Positions 20,339 through 29,451 of a stretch of 64,000 bases of DNA are shown one piece after another. Numbering within the stretch: the first letter of the stretch is position 1; every line of letters starts with the position of its first letter. The DNA comes from Streptomyces sp. RKND-216. Lineage in GTDB: Bacteria; Actinomycetota; Actinomycetes; Streptomycetales; Streptomycetaceae. Location: the NCBI RefSeq assembly GCF_004795255.1, contig NZ_SSBQ01000002.1:5180001-5244000 (forward strand). The letters are read 5' to 3'. The position numbers were made by a program, and so were the translations under genes. The notes below the pieces were generated by a model. That model was given only the letters and a program-made list of their open reading frames with translations. It had not been told where the DNA came from and made no database searches.

Positions 20339-20438
20339 CCGTGCGCCACGCCGCGGGTGACCGGCCACCGCAGGGAGGACCGGCCGTCCGGCGCACCGCC
20401 GACGGATCCGGGGTGCTGCGGCCGTCGCTGAGCCGTGT

Positions 20439-20690
20439 TCAGTTGATGCGGACGTTGTAGCGGTTGAGGACCTCACGCACGGGCTGGAAGTAGGAGCTTC
20501 CGCCGCCCATGCCGGAGGTGATGCCGAATGCGGTGCGGCCGGCGAACAGAGCGCCGCCGGAGTCGCCGGAGTTCACCCTGGCGGCGGTCTGGACGAGCTG
20601 GCGCACTGCCCCTGCGGGTAGTTGACGGTGACGCCGGTGCGCTGCACGGTGCCGCAGCCGGCGCCGGACGCCTCGCCGAAGCGGCGCCCT
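20439..20690 (-). pseudogene. Remnant of a secreted S1 serine protease (streptogrisin-like)
   Basis: Only the C-terminal third survives. In one frame GEASGAGCGTVQRTGVTVNY is readable (about 20690-20612); a frame change near 20610 then leads to VRQLVQTAARVNSGDSGGAL (catalytic Ser motif GDSGG) and the C-terminus GGGSSYFQPVREVLNRYNVRIN. The pro-region and the catalytic His and Asp parts are absent, and no start is available. The intact protease at 54.8 kb shows what the full gene would look like (same [10 protein letters not shown] and FFQPVSEAL elements). Confidence 0.85.
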
Positions 20691-21863
20691 CTTCCGCCGC
20701 CACCAGGCGCTGCGCCGGCACACCGTCGCAGCCCGGCACGCCCACGACCGCGGCGACCTTGAGGCGCTGGCCGGTCACGTCACCACACTCGTCACCGACA
20801 TGGGCCGCTACCCCGGCCTCACCCCGCTCATCGCCGGGCGGCTGCGCAGCCTCCTCCCGCCCGTCGCCGACCGCGTGGCCGTCGCGCTCCCGGTAGCCGA
20901 TGGCGGCGGGGACGACTCCCTCGCATCCCTTGCCGCTGATCTGCTCGCCTCCCCGGACGAGCGGGTGCGCACCTGGGCCGTCATCGCGCTCTCCGGCCGA
21001 CCCTCTCCACGGGCGTTGTGCTGCTGGCCGGCCACCACGACGACAGCCCGGCCGTACGCGCCCGCGTCGCCGAGACGCTGTCCGCCGCGGCTGCCGAACC
21101 GCTGCCGGGCCTGGACCTGCGGTGCCTGGGCGGCTACGAGGTCCGGGTCGGCGCCCCCGTGCCGCCCGACAGGTGGACGTCGCTGCACGCACAGCTCATC
21201 CTCGTGTACCTGGTCGCGAACGGCGGCGCCACGCGCGACGAACTCCTCGACCTCCTTTGGCCGGAGGACGACGTGCGCCGCACCGAGGTGCGTCTGCGCA
21301 GCACCAGGCGTCTCCTCCGGCACGCCCTGCGCCCGCCCTAGCGCCCCGATGCCAACTACGTGGAGCACCGTGCCGGCTCCTACCGCATCGCCCACGAGGT
21401 GCGCGTCACCGCCGACTTCGCGCGGTTCGAGGCCCAGGTCGGGACGGCCCGGCGCAGCACGGGCCGGGCGCGCCGCCAGGCCTGCGAGGACGCCCTGGCG
21501 CTGTACCGGGGCGGCCTCCTCCCCGGCTTCGGCCAGGACTGGGTCCGCCGGGAACGCGAACGGCTTGCGCTGGACTGGCTGTGGGCGCTGGAGGGGCATG
21601 CAGCCGGCCTCCTCGCCACCGGCGCCTGCGAGGAGGCCGAAGTGCACGCCCGCCACGTCATCGGCCACGACCCGCTGCGCGAGCGCGCCTGGCGCGTCCT
21701 GATGGAGGTCTGCGCACGGCAGGACAGACGCGCCGAGGCCGTACGGAGCTACCTGCTGCTGCGCGAACGGCTGCGGGAGGAGCTGGCGACCGAATCCTCG
21801 CCCGCCACCCAGCGGCTCTACACGGCGATCACGGGAGACCGGCGGCCCGGCGCGGTCGGATGA
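20691..21863 (+). pseudogene. Remnant of a transcriptional regulator with C-terminal DNA-binding and BTAD domains
   Basis: Starts abruptly at the protease junction. The first part (RHQALRRHTVAARHAHDRGD to WAVIALSGRP) is helical. A frame change near 21005 leads to LRCLGGYEVRVGAPVP and a winged-helix segment (LILVYLVANGGATRDELLDLLWPEDD). An in-frame TAG at 21339-21341 then interrupts it, after which the same frame continues through NYVEHRAGSYRIA and a complete bacterial transcriptional activator domain (VTADFARFEAQV to LREELATESS). The order, activator module at the C-terminus of a larger protein, is as in MalT-like or TPR-BTAD regulators rather than small SARPs. 5' end missing, one frameshift, one nonsense codon: a dead gene. 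Confidence 0.85.
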
Positions 21864-21971
21864 ACCCGCAGCACCTGTCAGACTGTCACGCGCCCGCGCA
21901 CACCCCGCGCCCGGCACCCCGCGCCTCCCGCGCACCACCGACCGCCACCGCGTCCAGGAGCCTGCCCCGCC

Positions 21972-23141
21972 GTGATCCGCAGCGCCGAGCCGACCCCGCC
22001 GCCGCACGGCGGCGCCCCCGTGCACGTCGTCCACGTGCTCGGCGGCACGTCACCCGGGCTGGGGCAGGAGCCTCCGTCCGCCCTGGCCTGTCTGAGCCTT
22101 CGGGCGCTGGCCGACGGGCTGGTGGCGCACGGCGTGCGGGTCACGGTGCACGCGCCGCCCGAGGCCGGGTCCGCCTGCCCCGACGCCTCCTCGGGCGCGG
22201 CCTTCCTCCCCGCCCACGCCCGCACGGAACCGGAAGCGGTCATGGCGCTGCGCTCGGCCCTCACCGGCGCCGACCTGGTGCACGCCCACGGGCTGCGGGC
22301 CGCCGCCCTGGCCTCCCTCGCCCGGGACCTGACACGCCGACGGGTGCCGCTCGTGGTCGGCTGGCACGAGCGCGAGCCCGTCGACGGTCCGCGCGAAGGG
22401 CTGCTGCGCACGCTGGAGCGGCGGGCCGCGCGGGCAGCGGCCGTCGTCCTTTGCCCGACCCCGCGCCAGGTCGACCGGGCCCGGCGGCGCGGTGCCCGCG
22501 ACGCGCGCCTCTCACCCGTCACGCTGCCGGTGCCGGCGACGCCCCCGTGCGGCGCGGCGGAGAGCCGGGACAAGACCCGCGCCGAGATCGGCGCCGTGGA
22601 CCGGCCCCTGCTGTTCTCCCTGGGCCGCCTCGACGCGCGGCACGGCTACGGCACGGTCGTCGCGGCGTCCCGCGCGTGGCGCGGCCTGAAGCGGCCGCCG
22701 CTCGCCGTCGTTGCCGGGGAGGGCCCCGAACGGGCGGCGCTGCAACGGCAGATCGTCGCCGAGAACCTCCCGGTGACGCTGCCCGGCCGACGGGACGACG
22801 CACTGGACCTGCTGCGGGCCTCCGACCTGGTCCTGCTGCCGGAGGGCGGCGCGTCGGCGATGCTCCTCGCCCAGGAGGCGCTGCGCGCCGGGGTCCCCGT
22901 CGCGGGAGCCACCCGGCGGGGTGAGGGCGCCCGCGAACTCGTCGGGGAAGCGGGGGCACTGACCGAGCCCGGCGACGCGACGGCCTTGGGCGAGACAGTC
23001 GCGGAACTGCTCCGCGACCCGGTACGGCTCGCCCGGCTGCGTGCCGCGTGCGCCGAGCGCGCCGCCGCCCTCCCGACCGGAGAAGAGCGCGTCACCCATG
23101 TGCTGGCGGTCTACGACGAGCTCCTGGGCCTCCGGCGCTGA
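21972..23141 (+). CDS. Glycosyltransferase family 4 protein
   Basis: 389 residues, GTG start with AGGAG about eleven bases upstream. GT-B fold. The N-terminal half carries a nucleotide-like opening VHVVHVLGG and VHAHGLRAAALAS; the C-terminal half has LLFSLGRLDARHGYGTVV, VVAGEGPERAAL, LPGRRDDALDLLRASDLVLLPE and the donor-binding EALRAGVPVAGATRRGEGARELV, in place of the E-x7-E usual for GT4. No membrane span. Predicted to move a sugar from an NDP-sugar to an unknown acceptor, perhaps a lipid or cell-wall precursor. It lies next to the decayed regulator and may once have been coupled to it. Confidence 0.85.
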   Translation: MIRSAEPTPPPHGGAPVHVVHVLGGTSPGLGQEPPSALACLSLRALADGLVAHGVRVTVHAPPEAGSACPDASSGAAFLPAHARTEPEAVMALRSALTGADLVHAHGLRAAALASLARDLTRRRVPLVVGWHEREPVDGPREGLLRTLERRAARAAAVVLCPTPRQVDRARRRGARDARLSPVTLPVPATPPCGAAESRDKTRAEIGAVDRPLLFSLGRLDARHGYGTVVAASRAWRGLKRPPLAVVAGEGPERAALQRQIVAENLPVTLPGRRDDALDLLRASDLVLLPEGGASAMLLAQEALRAGVPVAGATRRGEGARELVGEAGALTEPGDATALGETVAELLRDPVRLARLRAACAERAAALPTGEERVTHVLAVYDELLGLRR

Positions 23142-23206
23142 CGCACCCCCTCGCGCCGCCGTCGGGGCGGGGGCGCCCGAGAACGTCGTCCGGCGCGCGT
23201 CGCGCC

Positions 23207-24247
23207 CTACGTGCTGGAGGCGCGGACGACGAGCTGGGCCGGGGTGACGACCGGGGTGGGAAGCGGGCCCGACGGGGAGGGGTCCAGACGGCGCAGCAGC
23301 AGTTCGGCCATCATCCGCCCCATTCCCTCCACGTCCTGACGGACCGTCGTCAGCGGGGGGTCCGCCCACGCCGCGGGCTCCAGGTCGTCGTAGCCGACGA
23401 CCGCGACGTCCTCCGGCACCCGGCGCCCCGCCGCGCGCAGCGCGCGCAGCGCGCCGGACGCCATCAGGTCCGATCCGGCGAACACCGCGTCCAGCTCCGG
23501 CTCACGAGCGAGCAGTTCGCGCATCGCCCGTTCGCCGCCCTCGGCGGTGAACGCGCCGTGCGCCTCGCCCGCGCCCGCAGCCCCTGCGGCGGCCAGCGCG
23601 TCCCGGTGCCCCTGGAGGCGGTCCAGCGCCGAGGTCTGGTCCAGCGGGCCGGTGATGACGGCGATGCGGCGCCGGCCCCGCTCCAGCAGGTGTGCGACCG
23701 CCTGCCGGGCGCCGCCCCGGTTGTCGGTGTCGACGTACAGCAGGTCGGGGTCCTTGTCCGCGCCCGGCCAGCCGGGGCGGCCGCCGAAGACCGTGGGCAG
23801 CCCGGACTCCGCCGCCATCGCCGGAAGCGGGTCCTCGGAGTGCAGCGAGAACATCAGGGCGCCGTCGACGTGGCCGCCGGAGAGGTAGCGGCCGATCCGC
23901 GCGTAGTCCCGGCGGTGTTCCAGCAGCATGAGCAGCAACTGGGTGTCCCGCTCGGACAGTTCGCGGCTGATGCCGCGCAGTTGCTGGGAGAAGAACGGGT
24001 CGGAGAACACCCGCGTCTCCGGTTCGGCGATGACCACGGCCACGGCTCCGGTGCGGCGGGTCACCAGGCTGCGCGCGGCGCTGTTCGGCACGTAGCCCAG
24101 CTCCTCGACCGAGCGCTGCACTCTCTCGCGGACCTCGGTCCGTACGCCGGGGCCGCCGTTGACGACCCGCGAGACCGTCGCGCGGGAGACGCCCGCATGG
24201 GCGGCAACGGCCTCCAGGGTGGGCCGGGAACCGCGGACACCGTGCAC
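23207..24247 (-). CDS. LacI family transcriptional regulator
   Basis: 346 residues, GTG start. The N-terminal HTH is TLEAVAAHAGVSRATVSRVVNGG with the hinge helix YVPNSAARSL; residues 65-330 form the periplasmic-binding-like sugar domain (GAVAVVIAEPETRVFSDPFF, PTVFGGRPG, DNRGGARQAVAHLLERG, DAVFAGSDLMA, VAVVGYDDLE). It should repress in the absence of a sugar ligand. A 14-bp palindrome 70 nt upstream of its start is a typical LacI-family site and also lies in front of the divergent GH64 glucanase, so glucan breakdown products are the likely inducer. That link is inferred. Confidence 0.92.
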   Translation of the reverse strand: MHGVRGSRPTLEAVAAHAGVSRATVSRVVNGGPGVRTEVRERVQRSVEELGYVPNSAARSLVTRRTGAVAVVIAEPETRVFSDPFFSQQLRGISRELSERDTQLLLMLLEHRRDYARIGRYLSGGHVDGALMFSLHSEDPLPAMAAESGLPTVFGGRPGWPGADKDPDLLYVDTDNRGGARQAVAHLLERGRRRIAVITGPLDQTSALDRLQGHRDALAAAGAAGAGEAHGAFTAEGGERAMRELLAREPELDAVFAGSDLMASGALRALRAAGRRVPEDVAVVGYDDLEPAAWADPPLTTVRQDVEGMGRMMAELLLRRLDPSPSGPLPTPVVTPAQLVVRASST

Positions 24248-24316
24248 GTCGAACTCCTATCCGTCGTCGGCCCTTGACGCTACCGCGAGCGCGCGGCATG
24301 GTGCATGACCACGGCG

Positions 24317-24330
24317 TGAGAGCGCTCTCA
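24317..24330. promoter_or_regulatory. LacI-family operator
   Basis: TGAGAGCGCTCTCA, a perfect 14-bp palindrome centred on CG, close to the TGGGAGCGCTCCCA sites bound by CebR/BxlR-type regulators in Streptomyces. It lies 70 nt from the LacI start and 72 nt from the glucanase start. Confidence 0.85.
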
Positions 24331-24401
24331 AGAAGGCGCGGTTCCGCCGGAAAGGCCCCACCCCTCCCGAAATCGACCCCCACCTGCGAGAGGTGAATGA
24401 C

Positions 24402-25592
24402 ATGGGCACGATGAACAGCCGCTTCACGCGGCGGATGTTCCTCGGCGGCGTCGCCGCCACCGCCGTCTCCGCCGGAACAGCGGCCGGCCTCGCCACCGCC
24501 GGCACCCCGCGCTCCGCACCCGCGCGCGGGACCGCGGCGACGATGGACCTCACCGTCGTCAACGAGACCGGCCGCTACGGCAACGCGGACATCCGTCTCT
24601 ACGTGGTCGGCAACGACGGCACCCGCCAGGTGCGCCTGACCCCCGAGGGCACCGTCGCGCCCGTCGCCCTGTCGGACAACGGTCCGGACGGCTACACCGA
24701 CTACGCCATCCCCCTCGCGGCCGGCGGCGCGACGACCCTGACGCTGCCGCACATGTCCGGCCGCATGTACGTCGCGCTCGGCGCGGACCTGAAGTTCAAG
24801 GCCGTCCGCGACGGCAACGGCAACGCCGCCCTCGCCTACCCCGCGGGCTGGGTCTCCGGCGACCCCAACTACGACGTGCTGCACGACTGCGCGGAGTTCA
24901 CGTTCAACTCCGCCGGCATGTTCTGCAACACCACCATGGTCGACATGTTCAGCGTGCCGCTGTCCATCCGCCTCACCGGAGCGGCCGACCAGACCACCGG
25001 CACCCTCCGCCCGGGCGGACGGGCGCAGATCTTCGACGCGCTGCGCGGCAGCGGACCGTTCTCGTCCCTGGTCGTCGACGACCGGCGCGTCATCGCCCCC
25101 GGCCACGGCCTGGACGCCGGGCTGTTCCCCGCCGACTACTTCGGCGGCTACATCGACCGGGTGTGGGACACCTACGCCTCCCGCGACCTGCGGGTCACCA
25201 CCAACGCCGGGACGTTCACCGGCCGCGTCTCCGGCGGGAGGCTCTCCTTCACCGGCCCCGCCAACGTGTCCTTCGACCGGCCCTCGACACGCGACGTCCT
25301 CTTCTGCGACGGGGCGCTCGCCGCCCCCAACGACGGCACGACCGGCCCCGTGGCCGCGATCCTCGGCGCCGGGTTCAACCGCACCACCCTGGCCGCGCAC
25401 GCCGACCAGCCGACCGGCGACCCCGGCGGCTTCTACCAGGACGACCCCGCGCACGCCTACGCCCGTGCGATGCACGAGGCCACCGAGGACGGGAAGGCCT
25501 ACGGCTTCGCCTTCGACGACGTCGGAGGCTACGCCTCCTACATCCAGGACGGAGCTCCGCGCTCCTTCACCCTGACGCTCACGCCGTTCTAG
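24402..25592 (+). CDS. Secreted GH64 beta-1,3-glucanase
   Basis: 396 residues. The ATG at 24402 is chosen because GAGGTGA sits five bases upstream; a GTG nine bases earlier lies inside that ribosome-binding site. A twin-arginine signal (RFTRRMFLGG, then an Ala/Gly-rich stretch to TAGTPRSAPA) directs Tat export. The mature part matches the GH64 laminaripentaose-producing glucanase pattern: DYAIPLAAGGATTLTLPHMSGRMYVALG, ECHD-like HDCAEFTFN, NTTMVDMFSVPLSIRLTG, then GGYIDRVWDTY. It would hydrolyse fungal or plant beta-1,3-glucan to oligosaccharides outside the cell. Family length about 360-400, so complete. Controlled by the LacI-type operator. Confidence 0.88.
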   Translation: MGTMNSRFTRRMFLGGVAATAVSAGTAAGLATAGTPRSAPARGTAATMDLTVVNETGRYGNADIRLYVVGNDGTRQVRLTPEGTVAPVALSDNGPDGYTDYAIPLAAGGATTLTLPHMSGRMYVALGADLKFKAVRDGNGNAALAYPAGWVSGDPNYDVLHDCAEFTFNSAGMFCNTTMVDMFSVPLSIRLTGAADQTTGTLRPGGRAQIFDALRGSGPFSSLVVDDRRVIAPGHGLDAGLFPADYFGGYIDRVWDTYASRDLRVTTNAGTFTGRVSGGRLSFTGPANVSFDRPSTRDVLFCDGALAAPNDGTTGPVAAILGAGFNRTTLAAHADQPTGDPGGFYQDDPAHAYARAMHEATEDGKAYGFAFDDVGGYASYIQDGAPRSFTLTLTPF

Positions 25593-25618
25593 GCCGGCCC
25601 ACGGCGCATCAGGCGTCC

Positions 25619-25646
25619 GCGTACGGCGGCGTCAGCCGCCGTACGC
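25619..25646. terminator. Bidirectional terminator with stop codon in the loop
   Basis: gcgtacggcggc, loop gtca, gccgccgtacgc: a perfect 12-bp stem between the convergent GH64 and GH15 genes. The TGA of the GH15 gene is in the 4-base loop and the distal arm encodes its last residues. Confidence 0.85.
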
Positions 25647-27443
25647 ACCCGAGGCGGTCAGCCGCAGTGCCGTGTCGATCAGCGGCACGTGGCTGAACGC
25701 CTGCGGGAAGTTCCCGACCTGGCGGCCACGCACCGGGTCCCACTCCTCGGCGAGCAGCCCCAGGTCGTTCCGCAGCGCCAGCAGCCGGTCGAACAGCTTC
25801 CGCGCCTCGTCCACCCGGCCGATCATCGCCAGGTCGTCCGCCAGCCAGAAGGAACACGCCAGGAACGCGCCCTCGTTGCCCTCCAGGCCGTCGACGTTCG
25901 TGTCACCCTCCTCACTGGAGGTCGGGTAGCGCAGGATGAAGCCGTCGTGGGTGGACAGCTCGCGCTGGATCGCCTCGACCGTGCCGATGACCCGCTTGTC
26001 GTCCGGCGGCAGGAAACCCATCTGCGGGATGAGCAGCAGCGAGGCGTCCAGCTCCTTGGACCCGTAGTACTGCGTGAAGGTGTTCCGCTCGGCGTCGTAG
26101 CCCTTCTCGCACACCGTGCGGTGGATGGTGTCGCGCAGCTCCTGCCAGCGCTCCAGCGGGCCGTCGACGTCACCGGTCTCGATCAGCTTGCAGGTGCGGT
26201 CCACCGCCACCCAGGCCATCACCTTCGAGTGCACGAAGTGGCGGCGCGGGCCACGCACCTCCCAGATGCCCTCGTCCGGCTCGTCCCAGTGCTCCTCCAG
26301 GTAGTGGATCAGCCTGAGCTGCAGCAGCTGGGCGTAGTCGTTGCGGGCCAGACCGGTCATGTGGGCCAGGTGCAGTGCCTCGGTGACCTCCCCGTACACG
26401 TCCAGCTGGAGCTGCCCCGCCGCGCCGTTGCCGATGCGCACCGGCGCCGAGTTCTCGTAGCCCGGCAGCCACGTCAGCTCCCGCTCACCGAGGTCGCGTT
26501 CGCCCGCGATGCCGTACATGATCTGCAGGTGCTCCGGGTCGCCGGCGACCGCGCGCAGCAGCCACTCCCGCCAGGCCCTGGCCTCCTCGTGGTAGCCGGT
26601 ACGCAGCAGCGACGAGAGGGTGATCGCGGCGTCCCGCAGCCAGGTGAAGCGGTAGTCCCAGTTCCGCGAGCCGCCGATGTCCTCCGGCAGCGAGGTGGTC
26701 GGGGCGGCGACGATGCCGCCGGTGGGGGAGTAGGTCAGCGCCTTCAGGGTGATCAGTGAACGCACCACCGCCTCGCGGTACGGCCCGTGATAGGTGCAGT
26801 GCTCGACCCAGCGCCGCCAGAACTCCTCGGTGTTGCGCAGCCCGGCCTCCGGTGTCGGAAGCGGCGGCGGCTCCTTGTGCGAGGGCTGCCAGCTGATCGA
26901 CAGGGCGATCCGCTCGCCCGGCGCCACGGTGAAGTCGGCGTACGTGGTGAGGTCCTCGCCGTACGTCTCCACATCCGTGTCGAGCCAGACCGAGTCCGGG
27001 CCGGCCACGGCTACCGAACGGCCGTCGACCTTGTGCATCCACGGCACCACCCAGCCGTAGGAGAACCTCATCCGCAGGGCGGAGCGCACCGGCACCCGGC
27101 CGCTCACGCCCTCGATGATCCGGGTCAGCTGCGGCGTGCCGGTGCCCCGCGGCGGCATGAAGTCGATCACGCGCACGGTGCCGCGGGCGGTGTCCCACTC
27201 CGATTCCAGGACCAGCGACTCGCCGCGGTACCGCCGGCGGGTGGCCGGCGGCGGGGTGCCGTCGGGGGAGTGGGCCGGGCCGATCCGCCAGAAGCCGTTG
27301 TCCTCCGTCCCCAGCAGACCGGCGAAGACCGCGTCGGAGTCGAAGCGGGGAAGGCAGAGCCAGTCGACGGAGCCGTTCAGGCAGACGAGGGCGGCCGTCT
27401 GCATGTCTCCGATCAGTGCGTAATCCTCGATGCGCCCTGCCAC
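25632..27443 (-). CDS. GH15 family glycoside hydrolase (glucoamylase/trehalase-like)
   Basis: 603 residues, GTG start. The N-terminal beta-sandwich opens with IEDYALIGDMQTAALVCLNGSVDWLCLPRFDS, the standard signature of actinobacterial GH15 enzymes. The (alpha/alpha)6 barrel contains DIGGSRNWDYRFTWLRDAAIT, MYGIAGERDLGERELTWLPGYENSAPVRIGN, the general-acid region DEPDEGIWEVRG and NEGAFLACSFWLAD for the base. No signal peptide, so it acts in the cytoplasm. The mycobacterial relative is a trehalase and others act on maltodextrins or isomaltose; specificity cannot be called from sequence. Divergent from pyrG. Confidence 0.92.
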   Translation of the reverse strand: MAGRIEDYALIGDMQTAALVCLNGSVDWLCLPRFDSDAVFAGLLGTEDNGFWRIGPAHSPDGTPPPATRRRYRGESLVLESEWDTARGTVRVIDFMPPRGTGTPQLTRIIEGVSGRVPVRSALRMRFSYGWVVPWMHKVDGRSVAVAGPDSVWLDTDVETYGEDLTTYADFTVAPGERIALSISWQPSHKEPPPLPTPEAGLRNTEEFWRRWVEHCTYHGPYREAVVRSLITLKALTYSPTGGIVAAPTTSLPEDIGGSRNWDYRFTWLRDAAITLSSLLRTGYHEEARAWREWLLRAVAGDPEHLQIMYGIAGERDLGERELTWLPGYENSAPVRIGNGAAGQLQLDVYGEVTEALHLAHMTGLARNDYAQLLQLRLIHYLEEHWDEPDEGIWEVRGPRRHFVHSKVMAWVAVDRTCKLIETGDVDGPLERWQELRDTIHRTVCEKGYDAERNTFTQYYGSKELDASLLLIPQMGFLPPDDKRVIGTVEAIQRELSTHDGFILRYPTSSEEGDTNVDGLEGNEGAFLACSFWLADDLAMIGRVDEARKLFDRLLALRNDLGLLAEEWDPVRGRQVGNFPQAFSHVPLIDTALRLTASGAYGG

Positions 27444-27747
27444 GTGCGTCTCCAGTCGAGCTGCGGTTCACGCGCCGCGGGGCGCGTATACGTCCATCCT
27501 GCCCATGCGAGTGTCCGGGCAGCATACGTGCCGTGCAATGTGATTCGTCCGACCTCGCGGTCCATCCCTGGACCGCCACGGTCACAGCCTGCCACTGATA
27601 CCCTGGTGGCCCGTGGACCGGTGGGCACGGAATCGGCATCCGATCCCGAGACGGCAGCCCCCCGACCGCAGCGACGGTACCCCTGCGCGACCTGCCTGGT
27701 AGCCGGTGCGCACCCCACCAAGCGACCACGGGAGCCCCCTCTTGGCC
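27444..27747. other. Intergenic region between GH15 gene and pyrG
   Basis: About 300 nt carrying the divergent promoters. It holds a 7-bp GC hairpin (acgcgcc 27470-27476 with ggcgcgt 27481-27487) near the GH15 start, and the inverted pair cctgccc/gggcag about 10 nt apart near 27500-27520. No convincing small ORF or RNA gene. Confidence 0.5.
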
Positions 27748-29451
27748 ATGCCGAACCGACCTTCGTCGTCCGTGACGACCAAGCACCTCTTCGTCACCGG
27801 GGGTGTCGCCTCCTCGCTCGGCAAGGGGCTGACCGCCTCCAGCCTCGGAGCGCTGCTCAAGGCGCGCGGCCTGCGGGTCACCATGCAGAAGCTCGACCCG
27901 TACCTCAACGTCGACCCGGGCACGATGAACCCCTTCCAGCACGGCGAGGTGTTCGTCACCAACGACGGCGCCGAGACGGACCTGGACATCGGCCACTACG
28001 AGCGGTTCCTGGACGTCGACCTGGACGGGTCCGCGAACGTGACCACCGGCCAGGTGTACTCCTCGGTGATCGCCAAGGAGCGGCGCGGCGAGTACCTGGG
28101 GGACACCGTCCAGGTGATCCCGCACATCACCAACGAGATCAAGAACCGCATCCGCCGGATGGCCGCCGACGACGTGGACGTCGTCATCACCGAGGTCGGC
28201 GGCACAGTCGGCGACATCGAGTCCCTCCCCTTCCTGGAGGCCGTCCGCCAGGTCCGGCACGAGGTGGGCCGGGACAACGTGCTGGTGGTGCACATCTCGC
28301 TGCTGCCCTACATCGGGCCCTCCGGCGAGCTGAAGACCAAGCCCACCCAGCACTCCGTGGCCGCGCTGCGCAACATCGGTATCCAGCCCGACGCCATCGT
28401 GCTGCGCGCCGACCGCGAGGTGCCCGTCTCCATCAAGCGGAAGATCTCGCTGATGTGCGACGTCGACGACGCCGCCGTGGTCGCCGCCATCGACGCCAAG
28501 TCGATCTACGACATCCCCAAGGTGCTGCACTCCGAGGGCCTGGACGCGTTCGCCGTCCGCAAGCTCGACCTGCCCTTCCGCGACGTGGACTGGACGCAGT
28601 GGGACGACCTGCTGCGCCGCGTCCACCAGCCCGACCACGAGGTGACCGTCGCGCTGGTCGGCAAGTACATCGACCTCCCCGACGCCTACCTCTCCGTCAC
28701 CGAGGCCATCCGGGCCGGCGGCTTCGCGAACAACGCCCGGGTGACCATCAAGTGGGTCACCTCCGACGACTGCCGCACCGCCGCCGGCGCCCGCGAGCAG
28801 CTCGGTGACGTGGACGCCGTCTGCATCCCCGGCGGCTTCGGCGAACGCGGCGTCGAGGGCAAGCTCGCCGCCATCACCTACGCGCGCGAGAACCGGGTCC
28901 CGCTGCTGGGCCTGTGCCTCGGCCTCCAGTGCATCGTGGTCGAGGCCGCCCGCAACCTCGCGGGCATCGACGGCGCCGACTCCACCGAGTTCGACCAAGG
29001 AGCAGCCCACCCGGTGATCTCCACCATGGAGGAGCAGCTCGACATCGTCGCGGGTGAGGGCGACATGGGCGGCACCATGCGGCTCGGCCTCTACCCCGCC
29101 AAGCTCGCCGAGGGCTCCCTCGTGCGCGAGGTCTACGGCGGCGAGCCCTACGTCGAGGAGCGGCACCGCCACCGCTACGAGGTCAACAACGCCTACCGCT
29201 CGGAGCTGGAGAAGAAGGCCGGACTGGTCTTCTCCGGCACCTCCCCCGACAACAAGCTGGTCGAGTACGTCGAGTACCCGCGCGAGGCCCACCCCTACCT
29301 GGTCGCCACCCAGGCCCACCCGGAACTGCGCTCCCGGCCGACCCGCCCGCACCCGCTGTTCGCGGGCCTGGTCCGGGCCGCCGTCGAACGGCAGGGTGGC
29401 CGGCCCGGGCAGGTCGCAGCCGACCGTACCGCCGAGGAGGCCGGAGCGTGA
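27748..29451 (+). CDS. pyrG: CTP synthase
   Basis: 567 residues. ATG at 27748 ([19 protein letters not shown]) matches the usual N-terminus; a TTG six bases upstream is better spaced from GGGAG and could be the real start. Amidoligase domain: [21 protein letters not shown]-loop, [33 protein letters not shown]. Class I glutaminase domain: [11 protein letters not shown], nucleophile Cys in [10 protein letters not shown] and the His/Glu pair near [19 protein letters not shown]. It converts UTP to CTP using glutamine-derived ammonia. The stop overlaps the nudix gene start by 4 nt. Confidence 0.97.
   Translation: MPNRPSSSVTTKHLFVTGGVASSLGKGLTASSLGALLKARGLRVTMQKLDPYLNVDPGTMNPFQHGEVFVTNDGAETDLDIGHYERFLDVDLDGSANVTTGQVYSSVIAKERRGEYLGDTVQVIPHITNEIKNRIRRMAADDVDVVITEVGGTVGDIESLPFLEAVRQVRHEVGRDNVLVVHISLLPYIGPSGELKTKPTQHSVAALRNIGIQPDAIVLRADREVPVSIKRKISLMCDVDDAAVVAAIDAKSIYDIPKVLHSEGLDAFAVRKLDLPFRDVDWTQWDDLLRRVHQPDHEVTVALVGKYIDLPDAYLSVTEAIRAGGFANNARVTIKWVTSDDCRTAAGAREQLGDVDAVCIPGGFGERGVEGKLAAITYARENRVPLLGLCLGLQCIVVEAARNLAGIDGADSTEFDQGAAHPVISTMEEQLDIVAGEGDMGGTMRLGLYPAKLAEGSLVREVYGGEPYVEERHRHRYEVNNAYRSELEKKAGLVFSGTSPDNKLVEYVEYPREAHPYLVATQAHPELRSRPTRPHPLFAGLVRAAVERQGGRPGQVAADRTAEEAGA

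Noticed and set aside
18467-20476. 669-codon minus-strand frame opposite recN
   Set aside because: Antisense shadow of a gene with all RecN motifs.
20439-20723. Reading the protease fragment as a small functional gene
   Set aside because: It lacks the pro-region, the signal peptide and the His and Asp of the triad, and its first 45 codons are Arg-rich noise before the frame joins the protease sequence.
20339-21972. Insertion sequence or mobile element as the cause of the broken genes after recN
   Set aside because: No transposase, terminal inverted repeats or target-site duplication were found; a plain deletion explains the pattern.
26485-29352. 955-codon minus-strand frame across pyrG
   Set aside because: Opposite a certain gene (CTP synthase) in very GC-rich DNA, where long antisense frames are expected; composition Gly/Val/Asp/His without motifs.
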